From CAXPZW01 sp049594615 (GTDB lineage Bacteria > Bacteroidota > Bacteroidia > Flavobacteriales_D > Sanyastnellaceae), in assembly GCA_049594615.1 (NCBI GenBank), contig JBMYJR010000001.1:1-64000 (forward strand): DNA of 64,000 nucleotides, given 5' to 3'. Positions 1 through 10,108 of this stretch are shown here, piece after piece. The position numbers and the translations under genes are program-made. Each line of letters opens with the position of its first letter. The stretch's first letter is position 1. Below the pieces are notes generated by a model, which was not told the origin of the DNA, searched no databases, and was given only the letters and a program-made list of their open reading frames with translations.

Positions 1-2080
1 CGTCGGGATCGGTAAGCGCGTAATCGCCATCCACACCACAAGCGGTGTATTCCGAACCTGCCATGCCATCTCCATAGGAATCGAAGATGTTGAAGTCGTA
101 ACATCCGTCTCCCAAACAGAAGGTTTCGGTGTAGGTCTGCAGGTTGCCATAGCCCGAACCAGAATCCACGGTGGCTCCCGTGGCATCGGTCAACGTCCAG
201 CTGACCTCAGATCCCCAGCAGTCGGTCAGCAGGGTGAGGGTCACCACTTGGCACGAGAACACACATGAGTCGTCGTCCACAGTCGCGGTGGGGTCGTAGT
301 TGTCGGCAAACGGGTCGGTGCAGCCCAGGATCACTTCACCGGCACACGAGCAGTCCGCTTGGAGCACATCGTTGGCAGTCAACGGGTCGCCGTCATTGCA
401 CACATCGCCCGGGTAGGTGCAAAGTCCGCTGTCGGAGGTGGCGTCGGGATCGTAGTTGCATGCCGTGTTGTCCATACACCCCACACCGGGTGCTGATACG
501 GTAAAGCTGGTGACTCGGGTGGACCACTGTGAGGCAGCGTTGTACATCCCGGTGAACCAGAAAGTCTGTCCATCGGGATCGGTATTGAGCTGGTTGTAAT
601 CGCCGTAACGGTTGGAGGCATTAGAACCCGAGCCGGCGACAATGGTGGTCTCAGGTACAGTCATGGTGCCCAAAGGATCGTTGACGTTACGACCGGTGTA
701 GCGCAGCGAAGGGAAGGTGCTGCTGCTGGACACGTTGTATGCAATGGCAATGCTGCCAAACGCGTCGATGGCAATCGAGCACATGAAGCGGCTGTCGGTG
801 TCGGGCGAGTAGGTGCCTTCTTGGTAAATCGACCAGGCTGAGCCTTGGCCGCCCGTGCGGCGCAGTTCGTACCAACGCACACCTGCGCGGTCGGTGCCGT
901 CCACGTCAGTCACGTGGCAACACACAATGGACTCGTGGGTGCCAAAATTGCGGTAGGCAATGCGGTTCATGAGTACCTCGCGCAGCGGATCCAGCTGGGT
1001 GCCAGTACCGGGCTGCGGAATGCACGAGAACGAAGTGTACCCGCACAGCTCCGAATCAAACGGAGAAATGGGCAATTCGTGCTGTAACGTCAATGAGGTG
1101 TTTGCGCTGTTGTTGAAGTCCACGTCAAACTCCCAAATCTCCAGGGCGTCGTTGGAGGCGCCCACCCAAGCGTCGTCGCGCATGCGCATGATCAAACCGG
1201 GGGTGCCCGCAGCGGGAGGGGTGGTGCCATTCAGACTCACAGGCGTAGCTGCTTGGAAACCAATGGTCCCAAAGTCCGGCACGGTAAAGCGTTGGGCGGT
1301 GGTGGCCACCCCGTTCAGCAGGTCGGCGCGGTTCAGGGCGTAGTTAGCGGTTTGCGCCTCGTTGGTGGTGATCAGGTACATGTTGTCCCAGATCGAGTAC
1401 TTGGGGTAATCTGGGAAACTCGGGGCGTTGAACACAAAGGTGTGCCACGAACCCAATGGGTCGGGGGTGGTGGATACCGCCACGTGCATGTTGTTGCCCG
1501 ATGCCGAGAACTCGGTCATCACCCAGCGGTCAGCAATGGCATCGTACATGACAATGGGATCCCCCAGCCCAGCGCCCAGGCCAAAGTAGTTGTCGTAGTA
1601 AGTCTGGGCTTGGAGTACCGTCCCGAACTTGTCGTAGATGATGAAGTAGGCGCCCGAGGAACCGTTGATCATTTGGATCACGTGGTTGGGACCCGCGTCC
1701 AGCGAGGGATCTGCAGGGTTAACGCCGGTGTAGCCCATCCCGTCGATGTTGACGCCGATGCTGGCCTGGGATGCACTTTGAGCAGGGTTTTCTTTTTGCC
1801 ACACGGGATCCTCTCCCACGGGCAGCGCACCGGTGTGGTCAAATTCGTTGAGGATCCAGTCGCCTTTGGGGTGGTAGCCCAGCTTTTCTGGCTTTTCACG
1901 CGGGTTTTCGACGTTCGGATCGGGTTTCCAATCTCGCAAGGGCACGGTGGCGCCTTTGTATTCCACGGGGATTACGTCGGGATTGAGCACAATGGTACCT
2001 TGGTGTTGGGCCAAGGCCGGGGCTGCCAGCAGTACCAGAACGGCACTCAGGGCTGCAGCAAAGCGATGCATCGCCTTCAT
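1..2080 (-). CDS. Secreted propeller-like protein with Cys-rich repeats (3' end off the left edge)
   Basis: The minus-strand frame stays open from an ATG at 2080 to the window edge, so the C-terminus is missing. It begins with a signal peptide (basic MKAMHR, hydrophobic Ala/Leu core, cleavage near APALAQ). The middle shares blocks with the protein at 7113-10052: GDPIVMYDxxADRW, SFPDYPKYxIW and a late SLRYTGR segment, so the two are paralogues. The C-terminal part visible here carries Cys-rich repeats of the form GCxDxxAxNYDPxA...C (about nt 265-490), which are common in secreted proteins of marine Bacteroidota and are often followed by a sorting domain. A cell-surface or secreted role is inferred. 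No catalytic residues are recognised and the substrate is unknown. A -7-like box (TACCTTTA) lies about 40 nt upstream of the start. Confidence 0.75.
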   Translation of the reverse strand, partial: MKAMHRFAAALSAVLVLLAAPALAQHQGTIVLNPDVIPVEYKGATVPLRDWKPDPNVENPREKPEKLGYHPKGDWILNEFDHTGALPVGEDPVWQKENPAQSASQASIGVNIDGMGYTGVNPADPSLDAGPNHVIQMINGSSGAYFIIYDKFGTVLQAQTYYDNYFGLGAGLGDPIVMYDAIADRWVMTEFSASGNNMHVAVSTTPDPLGSWHTFVFNAPSFPDYPKYSIWDNMYLITTNEAQTANYALNRADLLNGVATTAQRFTVPDFGTIGFQAATPVSLNGTTPPAAGTPGLIMRMRDDAWVGASNDALEIWEFDVDFNNSANTSLTLQHELPISPFDSELCGYTSFSCIPQPGTGTQLDPLREVLMNRIAYRNFGTHESIVCCHVTDVDGTDRAGVRWYELRRTGGQGSAWSIYQEGTYSPDTDSRFMCSIAIDAFGSIAIAYNVSSSSTFPSLRYTGRNVNDPLGTMTVPETTIVAGSGSNASNRYGDYNQLNTDPDGQTFWFTGMYNAASQWSTRVTSFTVSAPGVGCMDNTACNYDPDATSDSGLCTYPGDVCNDGDPLTANDVLQADCSCAGEVILGCTDPFADNYDPTATVDDDSCVFSCQVVTLTLLTDCWGSEVSWTLTDATGATVDSGSGYGNLQTYTETFCLGDGCYDFNIFDSYGDGMAGSEYTACGVDGDYALTDPD

Positions 2081-2161
2081 AGTAAGTGTTGGTTTGGTTA
2101 ACAGTAGGTTTGCAATAAAGGTATGCAAACCATTAAGAACGGCGTTCTCCGCTTCTGATTT

Positions 2162-3199
2162 TCAGTCGGTTAAAATGAGCTGTTGGCGATGCGATAGGGG
2201 GCCTTGGACGACCTCGAGCACGTACATGCCGCGGGCCAAATGGTCCAGTTCAAGGACGCTGCCTACCAGCAATGCGCTGTCCACGAGCGCGCCGGTTTGG
2301 CTGAAGATTCGCACCTCTGCAGGCTGGGGGGCGAGTCCGTCAATGGTCACGCGATTGCGCGCAGGTTGGGGGTACACCACAAGCGCGGTGCGGTCTTGCT
2401 CATCGTACGCCGACAGCGCGCCGCAGGCGATGCCACCGTATGGACTCAGGTCCAGTACAATTGGGTCCAGCCCTTCCATGGTCACCCACGTCCAGTTCTC
2501 GAACCACTCTCCGCCACTGTTGATGGCTAACCAATACGCTGAAGGACCAACTTCTTGGGGCGTGACTGTAAGTTGGTAGCAGGCTGTGGGGTCCAGGCAA
2601 AAGAAGTGGGTTTGAGCCACGTCGGCCCAGCTTTCGAGCACATCTACAACGGGGGGATCCACAGGAATCCCGTTGATCATGCGTTCTAAAAGCACGTGCA
2701 CTGTAGCTGCTTGCCCCCAAGTGGCCGTGCCGTACATTGAGCCTGCCAGTTGCCCTTCACAATCTGAGCTGTCGTGGTCGTTGGAAAACGGGTAGAAGGT
2801 GCCCTCGGAGGCATCCACGGTGGTCTCGCACACCACTTCGGTGAAGAAGTTGTTCCAGACCTCCAGCCGCAATTCAGGGTTCTCTCCTTCCATGGAGAAG
2901 TATTCCGACCACACCACCTCAAGAGAAATGGTGGCCACTACAGGTCCTGCCCAAGCGAAGGGTTGCGAGGTTGTGGGGACTTCCCCCAAGAAGATCTCTT
3001 GTTCGCCATCGTTGGCGTACAGGCGCAGGTTGGGGTAGTTGATGTAGTACTCCGGATCGGTGATCTCGAAGGCCACAAACAACGCGGTGTCGCTGTAGGG
3101 ATGCAGGTAGGCGCCTTGGAAGTCGATCGTATTGCAATCGTCTTGGGCCCAGAGCAGCGCTGGAGCGAGGGTGAGAAGAAGTGCAAACAGGGTTCGCAT
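2162..3199 (-). CDS. Secreted protein with T9SS type A sorting domain
   Basis: A 345-residue protein. The start at 3199 is chosen because it opens a clean signal peptide (MRTLFALLLTLAPALLWAQ); an in-frame upstream extension has no signal peptide character. The last ~75 residues look like a T9SS type A sorting domain: VVYPQPARNRVTI, then VRIFSQTGALV, LARGMYVLEV and a basic end. This predicts export through the outer membrane by T9SS and anchoring or release at the surface. The central ~230 residues are acidic, aromatic-rich and contain several Cys; no enzyme family is recognised. It is co-directional with the left-edge gene but separated by about 80 nt, so it may have its own promoter. Confidence 0.75.
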   Translation of the reverse strand: MRTLFALLLTLAPALLWAQDDCNTIDFQGAYLHPYSDTALFVAFEITDPEYYINYPNLRLYANDGEQEIFLGEVPTTSQPFAWAGPVVATISLEVVWSEYFSMEGENPELRLEVWNNFFTEVVCETTVDASEGTFYPFSNDHDSSDCEGQLAGSMYGTATWGQAATVHVLLERMINGIPVDPPVVDVLESWADVAQTHFFCLDPTACYQLTVTPQEVGPSAYWLAINSGGEWFENWTWVTMEGLDPIVLDLSPYGGIACGALSAYDEQDRTALVVYPQPARNRVTIDGLAPQPAEVRIFSQTGALVDSALLVGSVLELDHLARGMYVLEVVQGPLSHRQQLILTD

Positions 3200-3481
3200 G
3201 AGATGTCTTAAAGCGTTTCTATCTCGGATACAACCAAGCGGAGGCTTTCCCCTTGTGAATCTACATGAATTTTGGACTATGGACACCCATCCGCATTGGA
3301 AAGCAGCGCCGGACCAATGCACACATACACCAGCCGGCTACACGCCATGCCCGTTGATCTCTGTCTTTGATATCCAAGGCCAGCTGACGAACAACGGTAG
3401 TCGTAACAACCACCCCCACCAATGCTCCGGCAAAAAAACACCGGCATTACAGCAAAGACATCACACTACTCCACAAGGGTG

Positions 3482-5176
3482 TTACTTCATAAATGTACGC
3501 ACCGCGTAAATGCTGTCTGAACCTGAAATACGCAGGAAATACTGGCCGGCTGCCAAGCCAGAAACATCCACAGTGGGTTGCGCTGGATCAAGTGCCCCGT
3601 GCAGCAGGCGTTTGCCTTGTAAGTCAACCACCACGTAGTCGAGGTACTGGGGAAGGTTCCCCGAGAGCGGGAGGTTCACCTCATTTTGCACCGGGTTGGG
3701 GTACAAGGCGCCCACTTGCCAAGCAGCGTTGACCGCGGTCAGGTCTGAGACGTGGACGGTTCCGGTGCAGCCGTCCATTTTGACGGCGTATACCGTGGGA
3801 CTGCCTGTGCTGCCATCGCTCCACAAGTGGTAGCTGCTGCAGCCGTACTTGGTGGCCGTGTTGTAGTCGCCGTAGAAGTCAAAGTCGGTATCGGTGCTAA
3901 AGTCGGTGGTGCCAGAAGACACCGCTTGAGGCGCGTCCCAAGTGATGCCGCTGTCTTGCGAATCCATCACGTAGTACTCGGTTTCCAAGGTTTCACTGTC
4001 TACCACATACCAGCCGACGGTCACGCGGTTCCAGTGGGCCCCCAGCGCGGGCATGAAGTGCATGTCGGTTTCTTCGAACAGGTCGGCGGCAAAGGCAATG
4101 GGGTCACTCCAGGTGGTGCCATTGTCGGTGCTGTAGGCGTAGTAGGCCTGGGCAAAGTCGTCTGAGAAGTCGGTCCAAGCGATAAGTACATGGTTGCCGG
4201 TCACCGCCATACTGACCGCGGCGTTTTCACGGCCGTGTACCAGGTGGCTGGCGTCACTTAAGTTTGGATGACCTACGCCCTCAGCGATGAATTGTGTCGT
4301 AAACGTTTGGCCGCCGTCGGTAGAAATCCCATGTACTACGCTACCGGAGGTGCCGTTCTGGTCGTCAAAGCCAAAGCAGGACAGGTGCACGTAGCCTTGC
4401 CCGTCCACCTTCACGTTGCCGTATTGGAAGCCATTGCCGGAGTATACGGTAACGGCATTTTCAAACTGATCGCCATCTGGAGTGAGGGTCATGACGATTT
4501 CTCCAGCTGCGGTGATGGACTCGCCAAAGTAGGCGCCTGACATGTATACGTTGCCCGAGTAGGGGCCATCGGTGTGGTCCGAAGCCATCCATTGACGGTC
4601 GATCAAATCAAAGCTCACCAGGTCGCCGGTGTGCACGACTTGCGAAGATTCGTCTTGCTGGAAGCTAGCGCCGAAGTCGTCTGAATAGGCGTAGTAAACC
4701 GTGAAGTTGGTGTCGATAAAGCTGCCGAGCAGGTAAATCCAGGTCAAGTGCAGGCGACCATCTTTGTCGAACTCAAGCACGGGATCGCCGCCACCGAGGA
4801 TTTGACCTCCAGTGATTTCTTGGGCCGCAGCCAGGCAATCAAAGCTGCTCAAATTCCAGGTGAAGCCGCCGTCGTTGGACCAGTAGATGGGGAAATCCAA
4901 ATCGGGTTCCATGAACGAGATGGCCAAGTGCGAAGGGTCGTTGGGATCGATGGCGATAAAGGGCTCAGCGCCGCCGTCCACTTCCACGTTGCGGGTGCCT
5001 TCCATTTCGGTGGTTGGCAAGCGTAAGGCTTCGAGCAATTGGTTGCGGTCCGCCACGTTGCGCACTTTTTCCTCCAGGATATCGGCGCGCTGGTAATCTG
5101 TGAATTGAGCGGTGGCGGGCAGGAACGCGAGCACAAACAGGCCTGCGAACACACCCCAAGCAAGGGCAGTCTTCAT
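3482..5176 (-). CDS. Sialidase-like Asp-box protein with T9SS sorting domain
   Basis: A 564-residue secreted protein. A signal peptide covers residues 1-24 (ends PATAQ). Five Asp-box (BNR) motifs of the SxDxGxTW type are visible: near residues 100 (SNDGGFTW), 165 (SDDFGASF), 285 (STDGGQTF), 349 (STDNGTTW) and 406 (SQDSGITW), which indicates a six-bladed sialidase-like propeller. The C-terminus from about residue 490 (ALYPNPVQNEV...GQYFLRI) is a T9SS type A sorting domain. Asp-boxes are structural, and I did not identify the arginine triad needed for true sialidase activity. It could be a glycan-binding or glycosidase-like surface protein; the substrate is unknown. A gap of about 280 nt separates it from the next gene downstream. 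Confidence 0.75.
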   Translation of the reverse strand: MKTALAWGVFAGLFVLAFLPATAQFTDYQRADILEEKVRNVADRNQLLEALRLPTTEMEGTRNVEVDGGAEPFIAIDPNDPSHLAISFMEPDLDFPIYWSNDGGFTWNLSSFDCLAAAQEITGGQILGGGDPVLEFDKDGRLHLTWIYLLGSFIDTNFTVYYAYSDDFGASFQQDESSQVVHTGDLVSFDLIDRQWMASDHTDGPYSGNVYMSGAYFGESITAAGEIVMTLTPDGDQFENAVTVYSGNGFQYGNVKVDGQGYVHLSCFGFDDQNGTSGSVVHGISTDGGQTFTTQFIAEGVGHPNLSDASHLVHGRENAAVSMAVTGNHVLIAWTDFSDDFAQAYYAYSTDNGTTWSDPIAFAADLFEETDMHFMPALGAHWNRVTVGWYVVDSETLETEYYVMDSQDSGITWDAPQAVSSGTTDFSTDTDFDFYGDYNTATKYGCSSYHLWSDGSTGSPTVYAVKMDGCTGTVHVSDLTAVNAAWQVGALYPNPVQNEVNLPLSGNLPQYLDYVVVDLQGKRLLHGALDPAQPTVDVSGLAAGQYFLRISGSDSIYAVRTFMK

Positions 5177-5268
5177 TGTACTGGTTTTGGTGCCGAAAAG
5201 ATCGGATAAAACCGACTGAGGTCACCGGTTAGTTCCTGTGAAAATCACCCCCATCCTTGCCAGCGCAA

Positions 5269-6867
5269 CTAGGTGAAGATGAAATAGGTTGACACCACGA
5301 TTAGCACTACCGCGGCCCCCACCCAGCGAGCGGATTTCCACGGTGCACCTGCGGCCTGACCCGCACCGGACGTCGATTCGGGCAGCTTGGCAGCGGGTTT
5401 GCCCCAACCAAAGGCGAGCATGATCAATACGTTGAGTACAAACAAAATGGCCATCACGTGCAAGAAGTGCGGGTAGGTATGTTCACCATAGGTTTCGGTG
5501 AAGTAGGGTTTGAGGATGAACTGACTCACCCCGTAAAGCACCACTCCTGAGAGCAGGGCTACTTTGGCTCCGCGGGCGGGTACTTTTCGGGTGAGGTAGC
5601 CCACCACAATCAGGGTCAGAATGGGTATGTTGTAGAAACCGTTGACCTCTTGCAGGTAATCGAAGAGGCCTTTGGAGGCGTAGTACAAGAACGGCGCTAC
5701 CGTCATGGCCATCAGCGCAATCACCCACGCAAAGCGCTTGCCGGCTTTGACCGATTGGATTTCGTTTGCTTCAGGATTCACCCAGCCTTTGTAAAGGTCA
5801 AATCCCACCAAGGTGGCCACCGAGTTGAGCGCCGAATTGAACGAGCTCAGAATCGCACCGAAGAGCACGGCGGCAAAAAAACCTACCGCCCATTTGGGCA
5901 GGACTTTGGCCACGAGCAACGGGTAGGCCTCGTCGCCGCCTTCCAAGTTGGGCCCAAAGAGGTACAGCGCAATGATGCCCGGGAGCACCACGATGAGCGG
6001 TCCTGCGATTTTGACCACCGCTGCAATCATCAATCCTTGCTGGCCTGCTTTCAAACTGCGGGCCGCCAGGGCGCGTTGGATGATGGCTTGATTGGTGCCC
6101 CAATAAAAGAGCTGCACCAGCATCATACCGGTAAACAAGGTGCTGAAAGGGATGGATGAGGTGGTGTCGCCTTTGGCCTTGAATGCCTCGGGTAAGGCTC
6201 CGGTCAGGGTGTTCCAACCGCTGCTCAAGTCGCCCTCACCAATCATCAAGAGGCCCAAAATGGGAATGGCCAGTCCTCCAATCAACAGTCCAATAGCATT
6301 GATGGCATCCGAAACGGCTACAGCCTTGAGGCCTCCAAAAATGGCGTAAATGCTCCCTATAACTCCCAGAGCCCAAACCGTCACCCACAGCGCACCAATC
6401 TTACTCATACCAAGCAATGCGGGCACATCAAACATGCCATTGATGGCCAAGGCTCCGCTGTACAGGACAATGGGCAACAAGATGATCGCATAGCCGCTCA
6501 CAAACAGGGCGGACACCCACATGCGTACTTGGCGGTCAAAACGTTTTTCTAAAAATTCAGGAATGGTGGTGAGTTGTCCGCCCAAGTACCTCGGAAGTAG
6601 AAACAATGCGGTCACCACCATGGCGACTGCAGCCAAGGTTTCCCACGCCATGACCAAGATGCCTTCGCGGTAGGCCCCGCCATTGAGACCTACAATTTGC
6701 TCGGTGCTCAAATTGGTCAGCAGCAAAGAGCCCGCCACCACCCAAGGGCCCAACGAGCGCCCGCCGAGGTAAAAGCCGTCGGCCGTGGATTCCGAAGTGC
6801 GGCGCGAAGCCCACCAAGCGATGCCCCCCACCAGGGCGGTCACAAGCACAAAGACGATGAATTGCAT
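5269..6867 (-). CDS. Sodium/solute symporter, SSS family (YidK/SGLT-like)
   Basis: A 532-residue polytopic membrane protein with roughly 13-14 hydrophobic segments, the usual size for the solute:sodium symporter (SLC5) family. The N-terminal region has the family pattern GFYLGGRSLGPWVVAGSLL followed by TNLSTEQIVGLNG, close to what I recall of E. coli YidK. Other matching blocks include LPRYLGGQLTTIPEFLE, LPIVLYSGALAING and GAILSSFNSALNS. It should import a small solute, possibly a sugar, with Na+ across the inner membrane; the substrate cannot be read from sequence. It is divergent from the secreted-protein gene at 7113, with about 245 nt between the two starts. Confidence 0.88.
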   Translation of the reverse strand: MQFIVFVLVTALVGGIAWWASRRTSESTADGFYLGGRSLGPWVVAGSLLLTNLSTEQIVGLNGGAYREGILVMAWETLAAVAMVVTALFLLPRYLGGQLTTIPEFLEKRFDRQVRMWVSALFVSGYAIILLPIVLYSGALAINGMFDVPALLGMSKIGALWVTVWALGVIGSIYAIFGGLKAVAVSDAINAIGLLIGGLAIPILGLLMIGEGDLSSGWNTLTGALPEAFKAKGDTTSSIPFSTLFTGMMLVQLFYWGTNQAIIQRALAARSLKAGQQGLMIAAVVKIAGPLIVVLPGIIALYLFGPNLEGGDEAYPLLVAKVLPKWAVGFFAAVLFGAILSSFNSALNSVATLVGFDLYKGWVNPEANEIQSVKAGKRFAWVIALMAMTVAPFLYYASKGLFDYLQEVNGFYNIPILTLIVVGYLTRKVPARGAKVALLSGVVLYGVSQFILKPYFTETYGEHTYPHFLHVMAILFVLNVLIMLAFGWGKPAAKLPESTSGAGQAAGAPWKSARWVGAAVVLIVVSTYFIFT

Positions 6868-7112
6868 GGCTAAAGGTTGGTGACCTGCAATATAGTGTGC
6901 GTGTCACACTTGCGCATCCATGCGCCGCAGCGAACAATTCCGACGCTTGTGTTCTTGGAAAGGCAACGACTGCGTTGCTGTGGAAAACCGCAGAAGCTGT
7001 GATGAAAGCGTGAAGGGTTTTTCCGCAACTTTGACCTGTTGTGCAGTCCAAGGGTATCCTGCAACGCCCTGTGCCGTTTGGCGTGCTGTATACACTCCAG
7101 AAACCAACCACG

Positions 7113-10052
7113 ATGAAGCAATTTTTCCTTTTGACCGCAGCCGTGCTTGCAATGGCTGCAACCTCGGTGGCGCAATCGCCCACCAAAATGGGTCCATCTT
7201 CGATCATAGATGGCAAGTACTTGGGCGAGGTCCCTTCTTTGGCAGAGCAAATGGCCAACGGTACCGCCAAATACTACCAGCCAGGTCCTATGAAAGAAGT
7301 GAACCCCAAACGTTCGGATGCCAACCGTGTGGTGCCGGGCAAAGGTTCTTCCGGTCCCGACCCGTTGTGGGTAGCGGGCATGCGCGACGACCACACCGCT
7401 CCGGTGTACACCACACGCGACCCGTTGTTGATTTTTGATGTGGCTACGCCCAACGCTACACCTACCGATCCCACCGGTGCTGTAGGCCCTGACCACTACG
7501 TGGCGGCATTCAATTCTAGCTTCCGCATTTTTAACAAAGACGGCGAGGCCCTGACTGGTTCCATGTCTTTGGGAACCATTTGGCCGGGCAACACTTCAGG
7601 TGACCCCATCGTTATGTACGACTGGGAGGCCGACCGCTGGTTCATCTCGCAATTCTTCTTCAACGGCTTTTTGGTGGCCATTTCGCAAGGTCCAGACCCC
7701 TTGAACGACGGCTGGTACACTTACGAGTACAGCACCAATTCATTCCCCGATTACCCCAAGTATGCCATCTGGTCAGACGGCTACTACGTGACGGCCAACA
7801 AGAACTCCGGTTCGGCAGGCACCTCGGACGTGGTGTACGCCATGGACCGCAACACCATGCTTACCGGCGGCTCTGCCCCGAGTATGATTGGTTACCCGCT
7901 TCCTGGCATTGCCACCAGTGGCTTCTTCTCGCCGTTGGGCTTCAGCGTGAGTGGTGCAGACTTGCCTCCAACAGGAGACATGCACATCACCTACTTGCAA
8001 GACGATGCATGGGGCGGCGTTTCCAACGACCACCTTAAGATTTGGACCATCCAAACCGATTGGGACACTCCGGCCAACTCCACCATTGAGCTGAGCCAAG
8101 AGGTGGAAACCGAAGACTTCGACAGCGTTTTTGACGGCGGCGGCTTCTCCAACATTCCACAACCTTCGGGACCGGACATTGACGCCCTCCAGGCCACCAT
8201 CATGTACATGGCGTCGTACCGTCGTTTTGCCTCGCACAACTCGGTACTGATCAACTTTGCCGTAGACCTCGATGGAAGCGATGACCTTTCAGGCGTGCGC
8301 TGGATGGAGCTGCGTCAAGACGGCGACGGTGACGAATGGACCATCTACCAGGAAGGCACTTACGCACAGCCCGATGGCCACAGCGCATTCTGTGCTTCAA
8401 TGTGCATGGACAGCAGCGGCAATATCGGCATGGGTTACACCGTGTGTTCTGCTGAGCAGGCGCCGTCACTGCGCTACACCGGTCGTTACGCCAGCGATCC
8501 GCTCGGTGAAATGACCTTGGAAGAAGCGGTATTTGCCGACGGTGGAGGTACCAACCCCAGCTTGCGTTACGGCGATTACGCCCAGATGACCCTGGACCCG
8601 GACGACGAGAAAACGTTCTGGTATGTGGGTGAGCACTTCGGCACCAACGGCAACCGCACCAACACGGTGGGTACCTTCCAATTGGCACCTGTGCACGACG
8701 TAGATGTGGGTGTGGTAGACATTGTAGCGCCTGTAGATGGCGTGCTCTCTGACGCAGAGTCGGTGACCATTACCGTGCGCAACTACGGTTTGCTGGACGC
8801 TTCAAACATTCCGGTATTCTTCCAAGTTGACGGCGGTGACATGGTCACGGGTACCGTACCTGGCCCCATCGCCTCGCAAGAGAACGCAGCGTACACGTTC
8901 CCCACCACCGCCGACTTTGGGACCATGGACCAGACCTACAGCATCTTGGCAGGCACTGAGCTTGAGGGTGACCAAGACGAGAACAACGACGACCACACCG
9001 AAGAAGTCACGCACCTGTTGGCTGACGATGTTGGCGTTGTATCGATCGACGCCCCCATTTCTGCCGAAGACATGGCGTTAGAAACACTTTCGGTGACCAT
9101 CGAAAACTTCGGTGGCAATGCACAAAGCGGGTTTGAAGTGCAGTACACCATCGACGGTGGTGCTCCTGTGGTGGAGACCTTTACCGGCACTGTTGGTCCT
9201 CAAACGACGGCCACCTTCGACTTCGCTACTCAAGGCGACTTCACGGAGTTTGCAGACTTTGATGTGGCCGCTCAAACCAACCTCGACGGCGACCAATTGC
9301 CCGAGAACGATGGCGCCTCAACGGTGATCACCCACAACTTCTGCCAACCGGGCGGCGATTGCAGCTATGGGGACGGCTTCCAGACCTTTGAACTGGAGGA
9401 GATCGACAACGCTTCTGGCTGCGACGAAGGCGGTTACGGTGATTACACCAGCCTTTCTACCGGCCTTACGCAAGGCGGTACCTACACACTGAGCATGACC
9501 ACCGGTTACGGCGATCAATTCGTTACTGTGTGGATCGACTACAACGACAACAGCGTGTTTGAAGATGACGAAAAAATCATCGACGGCTTTGTGGTAGGTG
9601 AAGGCGAAGCTGGCGGCGAATTCGAAGCCACCATCCCATTCACCGTGCCTGTCGATGCGCCGCTTGGTGAGCACCTCATGCGCGCCAAAACGAACTGGCA
9701 AGGTCCCGTCGAAGGTGCGTGTGACGAAGTGCAGTACGGGGAAACCGAGGACTACATTGTAGACTTGCTTTCACTTGGTGTGACCGAGAACTTGCTCGGC
9801 GCTGCGGATTTGGTTGTGGCCACCCTAGAAAACAACCACTTCCAGCTGTCGTTCCAAACCACCGCCACTTCAGAGAACCTGACCTTCCAACTGTTTGACA
9901 CCACAGGCCGCATCCTGATGCAAAACCGTGTGCCCAAGTCAGGCGACCGATACGTGTTTGACTTTGACATGTCTTACGCAGCTGCGGGCGCGTACCTGAT
10001 TCGTTTGGGCAACGACCAGGCCGGCAAGGTGACCCGCATCGCGGTGCGATAG
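7113..10052 (+). CDS. Large secreted protein with CARDB-like and GEVED domains
   Basis: A 979-residue secreted protein. The start at 7113 gives a signal peptide (MKQFFLLTAAVLAMAATSVAQ); an upstream in-frame ATG only adds an unlikely 24-residue leader. The N-terminal half is paralogous to the left-edge gene (GDPIVMYDWEADRW, SFPDYPKYAIW, SLRYTGR). It is followed by two CARDB-like Ig repeats, around residues 530-620 (DVDVGVVDIVAPVDG) and 640-730 (DDVGVVSIDAPISAED), then a GEVED-type domain at about 760-890 (VWIDYNDNSVFEDDE ... GETEDYIVDL). The last ~80 residues resemble a T9SS sorting domain (LTFQLFDTTGRILM, AGAYLIRLG). It is probably a surface adhesin or cargo protein; no enzymatic motif was found. 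A strong bidirectional terminator follows immediately. Confidence 0.8.
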   Translation: MKQFFLLTAAVLAMAATSVAQSPTKMGPSSIIDGKYLGEVPSLAEQMANGTAKYYQPGPMKEVNPKRSDANRVVPGKGSSGPDPLWVAGMRDDHTAPVYTTRDPLLIFDVATPNATPTDPTGAVGPDHYVAAFNSSFRIFNKDGEALTGSMSLGTIWPGNTSGDPIVMYDWEADRWFISQFFFNGFLVAISQGPDPLNDGWYTYEYSTNSFPDYPKYAIWSDGYYVTANKNSGSAGTSDVVYAMDRNTMLTGGSAPSMIGYPLPGIATSGFFSPLGFSVSGADLPPTGDMHITYLQDDAWGGVSNDHLKIWTIQTDWDTPANSTIELSQEVETEDFDSVFDGGGFSNIPQPSGPDIDALQATIMYMASYRRFASHNSVLINFAVDLDGSDDLSGVRWMELRQDGDGDEWTIYQEGTYAQPDGHSAFCASMCMDSSGNIGMGYTVCSAEQAPSLRYTGRYASDPLGEMTLEEAVFADGGGTNPSLRYGDYAQMTLDPDDEKTFWYVGEHFGTNGNRTNTVGTFQLAPVHDVDVGVVDIVAPVDGVLSDAESVTITVRNYGLLDASNIPVFFQVDGGDMVTGTVPGPIASQENAAYTFPTTADFGTMDQTYSILAGTELEGDQDENNDDHTEEVTHLLADDVGVVSIDAPISAEDMALETLSVTIENFGGNAQSGFEVQYTIDGGAPVVETFTGTVGPQTTATFDFATQGDFTEFADFDVAAQTNLDGDQLPENDGASTVITHNFCQPGGDCSYGDGFQTFELEEIDNASGCDEGGYGDYTSLSTGLTQGGTYTLSMTTGYGDQFVTVWIDYNDNSVFEDDEKIIDGFVVGEGEAGGEFEATIPFTVPVDAPLGEHLMRAKTNWQGPVEGACDEVQYGETEDYIVDLLSLGVTENLLGAADLVVATLENNHFQLSFQTTATSENLTFQLFDTTGRILMQNRVPKSGDRYVFDFDMSYAAAGAYLIRLGNDQAGKVTRIAVR

Positions 10053-10074
10053 CCCAAGTCAAACATCAACGCAT

Positions 10075-10108
10075 GAAAAAAGGGAGCCCTTCAACGCTCC
10101 CTTTTTTT
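10075..10108. terminator. Bidirectional intrinsic terminator between convergent genes
   Basis: Stem GGGAGC (10082-10087) pairs with GCTCCC (10096-10101), with an A-tract before and a T-tract after, so it works in both directions. It ends the 7113-10052 gene on the plus strand. The convergent small gene on the minus strand has its stop codon (10091-10093) inside the hairpin loop, so its last codons are part of the terminator. Confidence 0.85.

Noticed and set aside
1253..2101. Long plus-strand reading frame over the left-edge secreted-protein gene
   Set aside because: It is antisense to a gene with a signal peptide, conserved motifs and a paralogue; its Val/Gly/His-rich translation has no domain.
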